A stretch of 59,360 nucleotides of DNA from Mycobacterium sp. 1164985.4 (GCF_001668575.1 NZ_LZMD01000056.1:1-59360), one strand, 5' to 3'. Shown: positions 17,201 to 25,597, counted from the stretch's first letter. Numbers and translations: made by a program. The notes: generated by a model from the sequence alone, not told the origin.

Positions 17201-18706
17201 GCCGAGCAGAAATCTCGATATCGAATCGAACAGCCTAAATCGTGCCTGCTCCGCGTCGAGCGGCGGCGATTCCGTGATCTCCGGCACCCGGTCGCGCACC
17301 TCGGAGACGATCTGTGCGATCTCGAATGCACCAGATCCCAGATCAGAAGCTACTGTCTCGGCGTCGTGGTCACGCGTGTAGTCCCGGATCACTTGCACCC
17401 AGGGCCAATAGGGAGGCGCACCCACTGACGCATAGCAGCGGCCCCAGAGAACCTGCATGCCCCGCATGGCGGCATATGCCGCCGCCTCCGACGCGAGCCG
17501 GGTCTTTCCGATTCCCGGCTCGCCGGTGACCAGCACTGTGCGCCCGCGACGGCCAATTACGTCGTCGATCGCCGCCCGCACTGCTTGACTCTCCCGCTGG
17601 CGTCCCACAAAGCCGCTGTCCGTGATCCGATCGAGGGCCGCGACGTCCTGGCTCCCGGTATCACCACCGGAAACCACAGCGGCGATCACTCCCAGCGCAT
17701 CGCAGACCTCGGCTGCGTGTTGGGGTCGGCCGTCGGGCGACTTCGCCAACATTCTCAGCAGTAACTGGTCGAGCGCCGCCGGAACACCGTTGCGATGCCC
17801 GCTTGGTGCGACAGGTGTAGCCGAAACATGTTGGGAAACAACCGCAGCCGCTGACTCGCCCACGAAGGGAGGTATCCCGCATAGTAATTCGTACAGCAGC
17901 GCACCCAGGGAGTAGATGTCCGAACGCGCGTCGGAACCGCGACCGAGGCCCTGCTCGGGTGCCATGTATGCGACTGTTCCGATCATGGTTCCCTCGGCCG
18001 TCATGCGCGTGCCGCCTTCCGCGACCGCGAGACCGAAATCGCCGATCTTCGCAGTGCCGTCGGGCGAAAGCCACACGTTCTGAGGCTTGACATCACGGTG
18101 CACAACACCGTGGGCATGAGCGTGTGCGAGGCCACTGGCGATTTCGCTCCCGAGCCGCACCACCTCCGTGATGGCGAGCCGGTGATCTGGCGCCTCCGAC
18201 AGCAGGCGGTAAAGGTCACCGCCCGACATATATTGGCTGATCAAGTAGAGCTGGCCCGCCTCTTCGCCGAAGTCATACACGTTCACGACATTGGGATGCT
18301 CGCCGAGCTTGGCCATCGCTGCGGCTTCCCGACGTGCACGGCGCATTGCGGTCTCATCCGACCCACTGGCCTTCAACACCGCGGCCGCCACCTCCCGCTG
18401 CAGACGCGTGTCGATGGCCAGATAAACCCGCTTGCCGGCACCTTCGCCGAGCAGCTGCCCAAGCGTGTAACGCCCGTCCGAAAGTGTCTTGGGCACCGGC
18501 GCTTCGGCGCGCTGCACCGGTTCGTGGTGGGTGCCCAGTGCGGTGCCACACTCGTCACAGAAGCGCTGCGAACGTGGCTTGCGCGCTCCGCAGCCCGCGC
18601 ATTCGACGTCGGCCACGATCGCGGCGCCACAACTACCGCAGAATCTGGCCTCGGGCCGGTTCAGGGACCCGCACTTACTGCATTCGGCGCTTGCTGCGGT
18701 GCTCAT
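14273..18706 (-). CDS. Zinc ribbon-Ser/Thr kinase-AAA ATPase-TPR-class III cyclase fusion
   Basis: 1477 residues. In order: two CxxC zinc ribbons (about 10-55; CSKCGS, CGSCG, CAGCG, CDECG); a kinase (about 75-335) with the ATP Lys in AAAVLK, HRDVKPQN (about 205), DFG and APE; a PknK-like AAA module with Walker A GEPGIGKT (about 397) and Walker B IFLEDLHQAD (about 514); a long helical TPR-like region (about 700-1270); and a class III cyclase (about 1310-1477). In the cyclase both metal Asp (FSDIEGST, QGDGF), the ATP-type Lys (VKSQGD), the purine Asp (EDFFG) and the transition-state Arg remain, but the usual Asn is Ile (TVILAARI). No membrane segment is seen. It is the last gene of the DegV operon, starting 7 nt after the preceding stop with a GAGGTGAC ribosome-binding site. 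Cyclase activity is unproven. Confidence 0.92.
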   Translation of the reverse strand: MSTAASAECSKCGSLNRPEARFCGSCGAAIVADVECAGCGARKPRSQRFCDECGTALGTHHEPVQRAEAPVPKTLSDGRYTLGQLLGEGAGKRVYLAIDTRLQREVAAAVLKASGSDETAMRRARREAAAMAKLGEHPNVVNVYDFGEEAGQLYLISQYMSGGDLYRLLSEAPDHRLAITEVVRLGSEIASGLAHAHAHGVVHRDVKPQNVWLSPDGTAKIGDFGLAVAEGGTRMTAEGTMIGTVAYMAPEQGLGRGSDARSDIYSLGALLYELLCGIPPFVGESAAAVVSQHVSATPVAPSGHRNGVPAALDQLLLRMLAKSPDGRPQHAAEVCDALGVIAAVVSGGDTGSQDVAALDRITDSGFVGRQRESQAVRAAIDDVIGRRGRTVLVTGEPGIGKTRLASEAAAYAAMRGMQVLWGRCYASVGAPPYWPWVQVIRDYTRDHDAETVASDLGSGAFEIAQIVSEVRDRVPEITESPPLDAEQARFRLFDSISRFLLGASEREPIAIFLEDLHQADRPSLMLLSFVARELARSRVFLLGTYRDDELPADHYLNDAVTALSKERGSTHIRLRGLSDHHVKAMLEAVLQQPLEQRSELALADAVCRESEGNPYFVEEIIRHLIDSEVLDWRDGRWVTNIRDGEEFGIPRGVHEAVSRRLGKLPAEALELLSTAAVIGREFDLQILTHVSGLEADAVLMCMQPALDGAIVRQATGEPGRYVFAHGATRDALYDDLSPLRRSQLHIATGEALEEIHEDRIESHLSAIAYHFAKAAPQGDVAKAADYAWWAGERAAATYAYEDAVNLYATALRLFDTLPEEPQRRCDLLLALGDARWRAGEAKGARETFGEAASIARELALNNHFARAALGYGGGPGGFSITDRADEQLVALLDEALEMLPARDSALRVTVLARLALELRCKGALEDADRASAQAIEMAERVGDTKILLLAMHSRQWSTLGPDRIDQAIASGEEMVRLARIVGDRDMEFEGHQLRLIALAQLGDFRAVDEAIAACDRLAGELRQPRYQWQTAVFRTMRALMQGRYKESERLAKTALSIGQRAEPEIATVVFGAHSFLTRLADGTLELLRDAAREAAARYGQAWPASYVWLLTEIGQLDEACAGFAELAADGFQALRRTTDWLTSVCVLSMASIPIGDRKAANALYELLEPYADRCTLFLAGAGCLGSNHTFLGFAASAADRHRDAAEHFELALARNAEIGSEYVTPRVCYEYARTLLRRSVPGDREKAMSLIDRGHAMARRNGMPVEVERLARLREEHRETTPTLGWSALESVAQSVELTRPDLRGVAAPDGTVTIMFSDIEGSTALTEELGDERWLKLLHRHNALIRRHLAGNRGFEVKSQGDGFMVAFDSAGNALRCAIAIQRDLAARRDESGNQLLRVRIGLHTGEVIKEREDFFGHTVILAARIGAKAKGGEILVSAVLRGLVAGSHEFQFGANRDEQLKGLRDPERVYEVCWE

Positions 18707-18713
18707 CGGCCTG

Positions 18714-19580
18714 TCACCTCAACGCCGCGGTGGGTAGCCCGCCGACGAAAAGCGTTCCCGGACCGACGTGCGTTGCGACCACCGGGCCGACCTCAGAGAT
18801 GAATTCTGGTTCCGTACCAAACATGGCGTGCAAACGCTTCGCGAGCAGCTGCGCATCCTCGGCAGCGTGCACATGCTGGACGAACCAACGGTCGGCACCC
18901 ACCGCGCGGCGCTGACGCATCAGCTCGACTAATCGCTCGACCCCGCGTCTGCGCGTGCGTACCCGATCAACGGCTCTGAGCTCGGATTCGAACGCCAGGA
19001 TCGGTTTGAGATCGAGCGCAGAGCCAATCCACGCGGCCACACTGCTTATCCGGTCGCTCCGCCGGAGGTACTCGAGGGTTTCCACCAGTGCCCAGCCCCT
19101 AACATCTCTGCGGGCTTGATGGATCCGCTCGATCACCCGACCCAGCTCGGCTGACTCCGCCGCGGCACGCGCCGCCGCCAGCACCTGGAGCCCAAGATGG
19201 CCGCCGGCGCCGGCTGAATCGATCACCACCAACCGCTCGGGGTGGTCCTGAGTGCCGAACTGTTCGGCTGCGCGCCGAGCCATCGAGCACGTCTCGGAAA
19301 TGCCTGAGGAGATCAAGACCGCAACCACGGCACTGTGCTGCTCCAGCAGCCGATCGAAAACCACGCCGAAATCCTCGACGGTCGGCGGCGACGTCCTGGC
19401 AACAGTCTTCGACGAGTCGAGCGCCGCATAGAACCGATCGAAATCACCGTCGAACTCCGATTCGCGCAGCGCGCCCTTTCCCAAGTCGTAGTACTGCGGC
19501 ACCACCGTGATGCCGAAACTGTCGACGAGCTCGCCTGGCAGGTAGCCGGTGCTGTCGGTAACCACAGCGACGTCAGCCAT
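18714..19580 (-). CDS. DegV family fatty-acid-binding protein, copy 1 (last of four)
   Basis: 288 residues, two-domain DegV/FakB fold: VVTDSTGYLPGEL at the N-terminus, ARTSPPTVEDF, a lipid-site-like ISSGISETCS, TLEYLRRSDRISS, and a GPVVATHVGPGTLFVGG end. FakB proteins hold a fatty acid for phosphorylation by FakA; whether this one feeds a kinase is unknown. It is the most diverged of the four: the usual RRGGRIG loop reads RRSDRIS. The ATG at 19580 overlaps the upstream DegV stop by 8 nt (ATGGCTGA). The kinase/cyclase gene follows. Confidence 0.88.
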   Translation of the reverse strand: MADVAVVTDSTGYLPGELVDSFGITVVPQYYDLGKGALRESEFDGDFDRFYAALDSSKTVARTSPPTVEDFGVVFDRLLEQHSAVVAVLISSGISETCSMARRAAEQFGTQDHPERLVVIDSAGAGGHLGLQVLAAARAAAESAELGRVIERIHQARRDVRGWALVETLEYLRRSDRISSVAAWIGSALDLKPILAFESELRAVDRVRTRRRGVERLVELMRQRRAVGADRWFVQHVHAAEDAQLLAKRLHAMFGTEPEFISEVGPVVATHVGPGTLFVGGLPTAALR

Positions 19581-20442
19581 ACGTACTCCCCGGAAAACCG
19601 CCGGCCACCAGCACACCGGGGCCGAGCAGAGTTGCGCATACCGGTCCCATCTCGCAGATGAACTCCGGCTCCGTGCGGAAGAGCTCGCTCAGGCGCCCTG
19701 CGAGCTGCCGCGCATCCTCGTGCACGTCGGTGTGCTGGACAAACCACCGATCGGCGCCGAGCGCATGGCGTTGGCGCATCAGCTCCACCAACCTCTCGAC
19801 AGCGCGTTCGCGCGTGCGCACGCGTTCGACGGCCCGGAGCTCCGACTCGAAGGTCAATATCGGTTTGAGATCGAGTGCCGAGCCCAGCCATGCGGCCGCG
19901 CCGCCGATTCGTCCCCCGCGTCTTAGATACTCAAGCGTGTCGACGAGAAACCACTGTTTGACCTCCTGCCGCACTCGGCGCGTCGCCGCCGCAACCCCCG
20001 GGGCGTCTTCCCCTGCGGCGGCCACCCGAGCCGCCACCATCGCCTGTACACCTTCCTGGCCCCCGGCGCCCGCCGAGTCGATCACTTCCACCCGTTCGCC
20101 ACCACGGCCGTCAGCCTCCAGCCGCGCGGCCGCCTGCCGAGCCACCGAGCAGGTCTCAGAGAGGGCTGAGGAAACCAACACCGCCACGACGGCGCTGTGC
20201 AGCTTCAAGAGCCTGGCAAAAACCGTGACGAAATCATCAACGGTGGGCGATGACGTCGTCGCAACGCTTTTCGACGCGTCCAATCTGGCATAGAACCGTC
20301 CGAAGTCACCGTCGAATTCGGACTCGTGCAGCCAACCAGCGCCGAGGTCGTAGTAATGCGACACAACTGTGATACCGAGCCGCTCGACAAGCGGCTCCGG
20401 TAGGTAGCTGGTGGTGTCGGTAACAACGGCAATGTCAGCCAA
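19573..20442 (-). CDS. DegV family fatty-acid-binding protein, copy 2
   Basis: 289 residues with all DegV blocks: AVVTDTTSYLPEP, ATTSSPTVDDF, VSSALSETCSVARQ, DTLEYLRRGGRIGGAAAW, GSALDLKPILTF and a GPVCATLLGPGVLVAGG end. The start is taken as TTG at 20442 because TTGGCTGA overlaps the upstream stop by 8 nt, exactly as at the sister junctions, and the protein then begins at the family's first strand (ADIAVVTD). An ATG 10 codons further upstream (MFPARRW) is an alternative. A paralog by tandem duplication of its neighbours. Confidence 0.87.
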   Translation of the reverse strand: MADIAVVTDTTSYLPEPLVERLGITVVSHYYDLGAGWLHESEFDGDFGRFYARLDASKSVATTSSPTVDDFVTVFARLLKLHSAVVAVLVSSALSETCSVARQAAARLEADGRGGERVEVIDSAGAGGQEGVQAMVAARVAAAGEDAPGVAAATRRVRQEVKQWFLVDTLEYLRRGGRIGGAAAWLGSALDLKPILTFESELRAVERVRTRERAVERLVELMRQRHALGADRWFVQHTDVHEDARQLAGRLSELFRTEPEFICEMGPVCATLLGPGVLVAGGFPGSTYG

Positions 20443-21307
20443 GCGCGTATCCCATCGCCGCGCCGGGAACACTGCCGACGGCCAGCACTCCTGGGCCGCC
20501 GTTTGTTGCGACTACGGGTCCGAGCTCGGAGATGAATTCGGGCTCTGAGCCAAACAGCTCACGCAGGCGCTGGGCCAGCCGCATCGCGTCCTCGTAAGCG
20601 TCCGCGTGATTGATGAAATACCGTTCCGCACCCACCGCCCGGCGCTGGTGCATCAGCTCCACCAATCGCTCGACAGCGCGCCTGCGCGTACGCACGCGCT
20701 CGATCGCCCTGAACTCTGATCCGACCATTAAGATCGGCTTGAGATCGAGCGCCGAGCCGAGCCATGCCGCCGCGCCCCCGATTCGACCACCGCGCCTCAG
20801 ATACTCGAGCGTGTCGACAACGAACCACTGCCTGACCTCGTGGCGCGCGCGGCGTGTCGCCACGGTCACTCCCGATTTGTCTTGCCCTTCGGCGGCCGCG
20901 TGTGCCGCCGCCATCGCCTGAACACCCAGGTGACCGGCGGTTCCTGCCGAGTCGATGACTTCCACGCGCTCGCCGTCGTCGCCGAACGTGGCGGCGGCGT
21001 GGCGAGCCAGCGAGCAGGTCTCGGAAAGCCCTGAGGAGATCAGCACCGCGACGACAGCGCTGTGCTGCCGCAGCAGCGAGTCAAATACCGCGACAAAATC
21101 ATCGGCGGTGGGCGGCGACGTCGCCGCGACACTTCTCGATGCGTCGAGTGCCTCATAGAATTGTGCGAAATCACCGTCGAAATCCGACTCGCGCAACCAA
21201 CCACCACCGACGTTGTAATACAGCGACACCACCGTGATGCCGAGGCGCTCTACGAGCGCACCCGGCAGGCAGCTGGTGCTGTCGGTAACCACAGCGACGT
21301 CAGCCAA
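20435..21307 (-). CDS. DegV family fatty-acid-binding protein, copy 3
   Basis: 290 residues: AVVTDSTSCLPGAL, AATSPPTADDF, ISSGLSETCSLAR, DTLEYLRRGGRIGGAAAW, GSALDLKPILMV, and a GPVVATNGGPGVLAVGS end. The TTG start at 21307 gives the same TTGGCTGA 8-nt overlap as copy 2; no in-frame ATG or GTG exists nearby. The use of TTG may set a lower yield than the ATG-started copies 1 and 4. The closest relative in the window appears to be copy 2. Confidence 0.87.
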   Translation of the reverse strand: MADVAVVTDSTSCLPGALVERLGITVVSLYYNVGGGWLRESDFDGDFAQFYEALDASRSVAATSPPTADDFVAVFDSLLRQHSAVVAVLISSGLSETCSLARHAAATFGDDGERVEVIDSAGTAGHLGVQAMAAAHAAAEGQDKSGVTVATRRARHEVRQWFVVDTLEYLRRGGRIGGAAAWLGSALDLKPILMVGSEFRAIERVRTRRRAVERLVELMHQRRAVGAERYFINHADAYEDAMRLAQRLRELFGSEPEFISELGPVVATNGGPGVLAVGSVPGAAMGYALG

Positions 21308-22217
21308 GTGCGTACCCCATCGCCGTGCCGGGAAGACTTCCGACCCCCAACATCCCAGGACCGGCGTGCGTTGCGAGTACCGGGCCGACCTCGCAGACGA
21401 ATTCCGGCTCTGAGCCGAACAGTTCACGAAGATGGTCGGCCAGCTGCATTGCGTCCTCGTAAGCGGACGCATGGTTGATGAACCAGCGATCGGCGCCGAC
21501 CGCCCGACGCTGGCGCATCAGTTCGAATAGCCGCTCGACAGCCCGCCTGCGCGTGCGCACACGCTCGACAGCCTTCATCTCAGATTCGACGGCCATTATC
21601 GGTTTGAGGTCAAGCGCCGAGCCGATCCATGCTGCCGCGGTGCCGATCCGGCCGCCGCGCCGGATGTACTCAAGCGTGTCGAGAATGAACCACATCCGAA
21701 CCTCTTGGCGGGCCTGGCGCGCCTGCTCTATCACGCCCTCGAGGTCGGCTCCCGCCGCCGCGGCGCGGGCCGCGGCAATTGCCTGAACCCCCAGGAAACC
21801 TGCCGTGCCAGCCGAGTCCATCACCCCCAGCCGCGAGCCGCCGCCGCGCTCCGATTCGATCTGTGCGGCCGCTTCCCGGGCGAGCGAGCAGGCCGGGGAG
21901 AAGTTCGAGCCGAGAATGACGGAGAACACGGCGCTGTGGTCTTGCAGCAACCGTTCGAAAACGGTGATGAGGTCCTCGAGGGTGGGAGGCGACGTCGTCG
22001 CGACGCTCTTCGACGCGTCGAGTTCGGCAAAGAACCGTCCGAAATCACCGTCGAACTCCGCCTCGCGCATCCCACGACCGGGCACCTCGTGGCCGCCTTC
22101 GGGCGACGCGCTGCCATCGATGTCGTAATACATCGACACCACCGTGATGCCGAGACTCTCGCAGAGTGTGGTCGGCAACGCGGAGGTGCTGTCGGTGACC
22201 ACTGCGACGTCAGGCAT
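21300..22217 (-). CDS. DegV family fatty-acid-binding protein, copy 4 (first of four)
   Basis: 305 residues, slightly longer because of an insertion after strand 2 (YYDIDGSASPEGGHEVPGRG). DegV blocks: PDVAVVTDSTSALPTTL, ATTSPPTLEDL, VILGSNFSPACSLAREA (differs from the SSGLSET site of the others), DTLEYIRRGGRIGTAAAW, GSALDLKPIMAV, and a GPVLATHAGPGMLGVGS end. The changed lipid-site loop suggests a different ligand. The ATG at 22217 overlaps the stop of the MFS-patatin gene by 8 nt (ATGCCTGA), so translation is coupled. Confidence 0.88.
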   Translation of the reverse strand: MPDVAVVTDSTSALPTTLCESLGITVVSMYYDIDGSASPEGGHEVPGRGMREAEFDGDFGRFFAELDASKSVATTSPPTLEDLITVFERLLQDHSAVFSVILGSNFSPACSLAREAAAQIESERGGGSRLGVMDSAGTAGFLGVQAIAAARAAAAGADLEGVIEQARQARQEVRMWFILDTLEYIRRGGRIGTAAAWIGSALDLKPIMAVESEMKAVERVRTRRRAVERLFELMRQRRAVGADRWFINHASAYEDAMQLADHLRELFGSEPEFVCEVGPVLATHAGPGMLGVGSLPGTAMGYALG

Positions 22218-25200
22218 GTGTGTGCACACCGTCTATCACGTCGATGATCTGCGGCAAGGCTTCACGAGTCGCGATTCGACCCGCTTCGCGGGCGCGGTCG
22301 ATCTGGTGCCATTCCAGGAATCCGATGGTGCTCGTATCGACGTGGATCGCCACATCGGCGTGCGCCAAGACCGCGGATGTTGCCATCGCGCTGCCGATCG
22401 TCATGGTGCGCATCAGCGTGTCGACAACGCTCGGCACCCGCGGGACGCGCTCGGACGTCGCCGCGGAGGCGTGGCCGGTGCCGATGCTCGACGCAATCAA
22501 CGGGCCCTCCTGGCCGGACAGCGCGGTGACGGGCAGATTGTCGAGCACGCCGCCGTCGACGTGCAGGGTGCCGTCGTGGATGATCGGTGCGTACAAACCC
22601 GGCACCCGCAGGGAACAGCCGACTGCCTCAGCGAGCGGTCCTCGACGGTGCACGATGGGCCGTCGGGCGAGCAGATCGACACTGACGCAACGGAATTCAT
22701 TCGGAAGTTCCTCGATAAGCGTCCCTCCGAAAACGCTTTCGAGGGCACCCAACGTGCGCCGCCCGCGGATGAGCCCCTTGCTCGGCAAGGTGTAGTCGCT
22801 CGTCGGGTTGTTGCGAATGAAGTACTCGTAGACGTGCGCGTCGACAGCAGCGGCGTCCATTCCGGTGGCTGCGGCCGCCGCGATAATCGCTCCCATACTG
22901 GTTCCAGCGAAACGGTCAACCGTGACCCCGGCCGCCTCCAATTCCTCCAGCACCCCGAGGTGAGCGAATGCCCGCGCGGCCCCGCCGCTGAGGACGAGCC
23001 CGATCGAGCGGCCCGCGACGCGCGCAGCGAGCGGGCGTAGGTCCGCTGTGGCGTGCGCGGCACGAACGGTATGCGCCGAGCGCGGCGTTAGCAATTCCTC
23101 CCATGCGCGCCGCTGTTCGCGGTTGGCGGGCGGTCCCGTCAGAACGAGGTCAGCACCCACCGCTCGTGTCGGCAGCGGGGTCGACGGCGGTTCCGGGTCA
23201 GCCGTCACCAGCACAACGCGATCGGCCGACCGCAGGCAGAAGTCACGGAACCCGGACTCGTCGACGTCGGCGTGCAGCACCACCTTGTCCGCCACCCGTT
23301 CGGCGCGTTCCAATCCGTCACGGTCCACGCGACCCGGGTTCGCGACTTGCAGGCGGTCCGATAGTGCGCTGACCAGTTCGGTGGCCACCATCTGCACCGG
23401 CGCTCCGGCGTGGATGCCGACAACCGCGACGACCACCTGTGGCGTCGGTGTGCGCGGGAACGCAGCCGGCGGAGCCTCATGCAGCCTCGTCGCCAAGACT
23501 CCGACCAGCGTCCGAAGCACGCCCGCGTTCGCAATGCCATCGAATTGGGCCGTGGTGAGTCGCACCAGCGTGGAGTCGCGCACGGCGCGGACCGACGCGG
23601 AACGGGGCGCGGCGATCAGCAACCCAAGCTCGCCGACGACTTCGCCGCGGCCCAATTCCGTTACGACGACATCGTTTTGGAGCACCTGCAAGCGGCCGTT
23701 CCGAACCACGTAGAGCGAATCGGACGCCTCGCCTTCCCGGAAGAGGTACTTTCCCGCCTCCAGTTCAATCTGTTCGGCGTGGCCTCTCAGCGCTCTCAGC
23801 GTCTCCTGGTCCAACCCAGCGAACAGCGGCAGAGCTCCGAGCGGGTCGACCTCGCCGTCCGCGGCTGGCCGAATCTCGGCGTGCCGGGAGGCAAGCCCAA
23901 GTGCCGATCGCCGTCGGTTTGGATCGATTCGCAGCGGAGCGTCGACCTGGTCTGCTTCTGAGGCGCAGTTGCTGGTGCGTCCCAGCAACACCGCGCCGAT
24001 CGCGACCATCACAAAGCAGACTGCGGCAAGGACCCAACCTTTCCGCAGTGCCTCTTCCGCGGCTCCCGGAGCGGGCGTTCCAATGAGAATCACCAGCACC
24101 GCAATGCCGATCACGGCGCCCAGCTGGCGGGTGCTGCTGACCACCGCCGAAGCGGTGGCGTAGCTGCCACCCGCAGCCAACCCGGCCAGTGCCGCGCTGC
24201 CCAGCATCGGCAGTGTCGCTCCGACCCCGATGCCCTGCAGTATTTGGCCGGGCAGCCAGTCCCCGACGAAATCGGGTGTGGCACCGACACGTTCGATATA
24301 CCACATCAGGCTTGCAGCCCAGATCAGTGCACCCACGACGATGATAAGGCGGTAACCACGCCGATCGGCGAAGCGGCCGAGTGCCGCGGCCACAACCGCC
24401 GCGACGAACGCAGCAGGTGCGACCGCCAAGCCTGCGCGCAACAAGTCGTAACCCCACACGTAGTTCAGGAACAGCACGTGGGTCAACAGGTAGGCGTAGA
24501 AGCCGGCACTTGCCACGAGCGTCAGCATGTTGCCGGTCGTGAAAGACCGGAGGCGCAAAAACGCGGGCTCGATCAGCGGTGTCGGATGATTCTGCGAACT
24601 CAGTACAAACCCGAGCATCGCGATCGCGCCGGCGAAGAACGACCCGATGATTTCTAGGCTGGCCCAACCCCAGTCCTCGCCCTTGACCAACCCGAGTGTC
24701 AAGCACCCGAGGGAAATGGCCAGCAACGCCACTCCCCTCAAGTCTGGAACGCGCCTCCGTCCCGAGGCGCGACTTTCGACCAGCATCCGCCGCGCCACGA
24801 ACACGGCCACAGCGCCCAGCGGCAGGTTCACCAAGAACACCCAGCGCCAACTCGACGCGTCCACAAGAGCACCACCAATGGGCGGACCGAGGCCCGACGC
24901 GATTGCCGCGGCGGCGCCCCACAGGCCTACGCCGTGAGCCCGATGTCCGGCATCGAAACTCTCGACAACGAGGGCAAGCGATGCCGGCACCAGAACCGCC
25001 GCGCCTATGCCCTGCACCGCCCGGGATGCAACGAGTTCTGCAACGGTGTCGGCGGCTGCGCACAGTGCGGAGGCGACGGTGAACAGCACGACGCCGTAGA
25101 TGAACATCCGCTTGCGGCCGAGGAGGTCGGCAAGCCTGCCTCCGGCCACCAGGAAGGCGGCGAAGGCTATGTTGTAGGCGTTGAGCACCCACGACAGGCT

Positions 25201-25488
25201 GCTGATGTCGCTGCCCTGGAAATAACGTTGGATGGCCGGGAAGGCGATATTGACGATCGTGGAATCGAGGAATGCGAGGAAGGCGCCAAACGCCGCCACC
25301 AAAAGCACCGCTGTCGGGGAGGGCTGACGCCGTTGAGTTAGCGGTGTGGCAGGTCGGCCTGCCCGTAGACGCCGTCTGCTCTTGGCGAGCGGGTCAGTCG
25401 CGATCGTGGAAGGGGGCCGCTCGCCGTTGACGGTCGTGCGCTCTAGGCCGTGCCTCCCGCGGGAGTGAGCGGCAGTTCTGTTCGCCAT
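22210..25488 (-). CDS. MFS transporter-cNMP-binding-patatin phospholipase fusion
   Basis: 1092 residues, first gene of the DegV operon. About 55-505 is a DHA2/EmrB-like MFS transporter (LDSTIVNIAFPAIQ, SWVLNAYNIAFAAF, GGRLADLLGRKR). About 548-660 is a cyclic nucleotide-binding domain with phosphate cassette GELGLLIAAPRSASVRA; its Arg suits cAMP or cGMP. After a Rossmann-like stretch, about 820-1050 is a patatin lipase: oxyanion hole LSGGAARAFAHLG, nucleophile GTSMG (about 866) and catalytic Asp in VDGGVLDNLP (about 976). The same domain order exists in the M. tuberculosis proteins Rv3239c and Rv3728. Predicted to be an inner-membrane protein with a cytoplasmic lipase regulated by cyclic nucleotide; the transported substrate is unknown. 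Its stop overlaps DegV copy 4. Confidence 0.93.
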   Translation of the reverse strand: MANRTAAHSRGRHGLERTTVNGERPPSTIATDPLAKSRRRLRAGRPATPLTQRRQPSPTAVLLVAAFGAFLAFLDSTIVNIAFPAIQRYFQGSDISSLSWVLNAYNIAFAAFLVAGGRLADLLGRKRMFIYGVVLFTVASALCAAADTVAELVASRAVQGIGAAVLVPASLALVVESFDAGHRAHGVGLWGAAAAIASGLGPPIGGALVDASSWRWVFLVNLPLGAVAVFVARRMLVESRASGRRRVPDLRGVALLAISLGCLTLGLVKGEDWGWASLEIIGSFFAGAIAMLGFVLSSQNHPTPLIEPAFLRLRSFTTGNMLTLVASAGFYAYLLTHVLFLNYVWGYDLLRAGLAVAPAAFVAAVVAAALGRFADRRGYRLIIVVGALIWAASLMWYIERVGATPDFVGDWLPGQILQGIGVGATLPMLGSAALAGLAAGGSYATASAVVSSTRQLGAVIGIAVLVILIGTPAPGAAEEALRKGWVLAAVCFVMVAIGAVLLGRTSNCASEADQVDAPLRIDPNRRRSALGLASRHAEIRPAADGEVDPLGALPLFAGLDQETLRALRGHAEQIELEAGKYLFREGEASDSLYVVRNGRLQVLQNDVVVTELGRGEVVGELGLLIAAPRSASVRAVRDSTLVRLTTAQFDGIANAGVLRTLVGVLATRLHEAPPAAFPRTPTPQVVVAVVGIHAGAPVQMVATELVSALSDRLQVANPGRVDRDGLERAERVADKVVLHADVDESGFRDFCLRSADRVVLVTADPEPPSTPLPTRAVGADLVLTGPPANREQRRAWEELLTPRSAHTVRAAHATADLRPLAARVAGRSIGLVLSGGAARAFAHLGVLEELEAAGVTVDRFAGTSMGAIIAAAAATGMDAAAVDAHVYEYFIRNNPTSDYTLPSKGLIRGRRTLGALESVFGGTLIEELPNEFRCVSVDLLARRPIVHRRGPLAEAVGCSLRVPGLYAPIIHDGTLHVDGGVLDNLPVTALSGQEGPLIASSIGTGHASAATSERVPRVPSVVDTLMRTMTIGSAMATSAVLAHADVAIHVDTSTIGFLEWHQIDRAREAGRIATREALPQIIDVIDGVHTHA

Positions 25489-25563
25489 GGCGCATCTCGA
25501 CTCATGAGGGGGCGTGGCCCGCTGCTGCCGCGATTGTCAACGCACAGTCGGCGCCGATTCAGG

Positions 25564-25576
25564 GTTTTCCGAAAAC
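25564..25576. promoter_or_regulatory. GTTTTC-C-GAAAAC palindrome upstream of the MFS-patatin gene
   Basis: A perfect 6-1-6 inverted repeat in the 171-nt gap before the operon. A consensus-like TTGACA lies 24 nt further downstream on the minus strand (25540-25535), but no matching -10 box is seen. A possible operator. Confidence 0.35.
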
Positions 25577-25597
25577 TCACAGGAGACTCCCAGTTAT

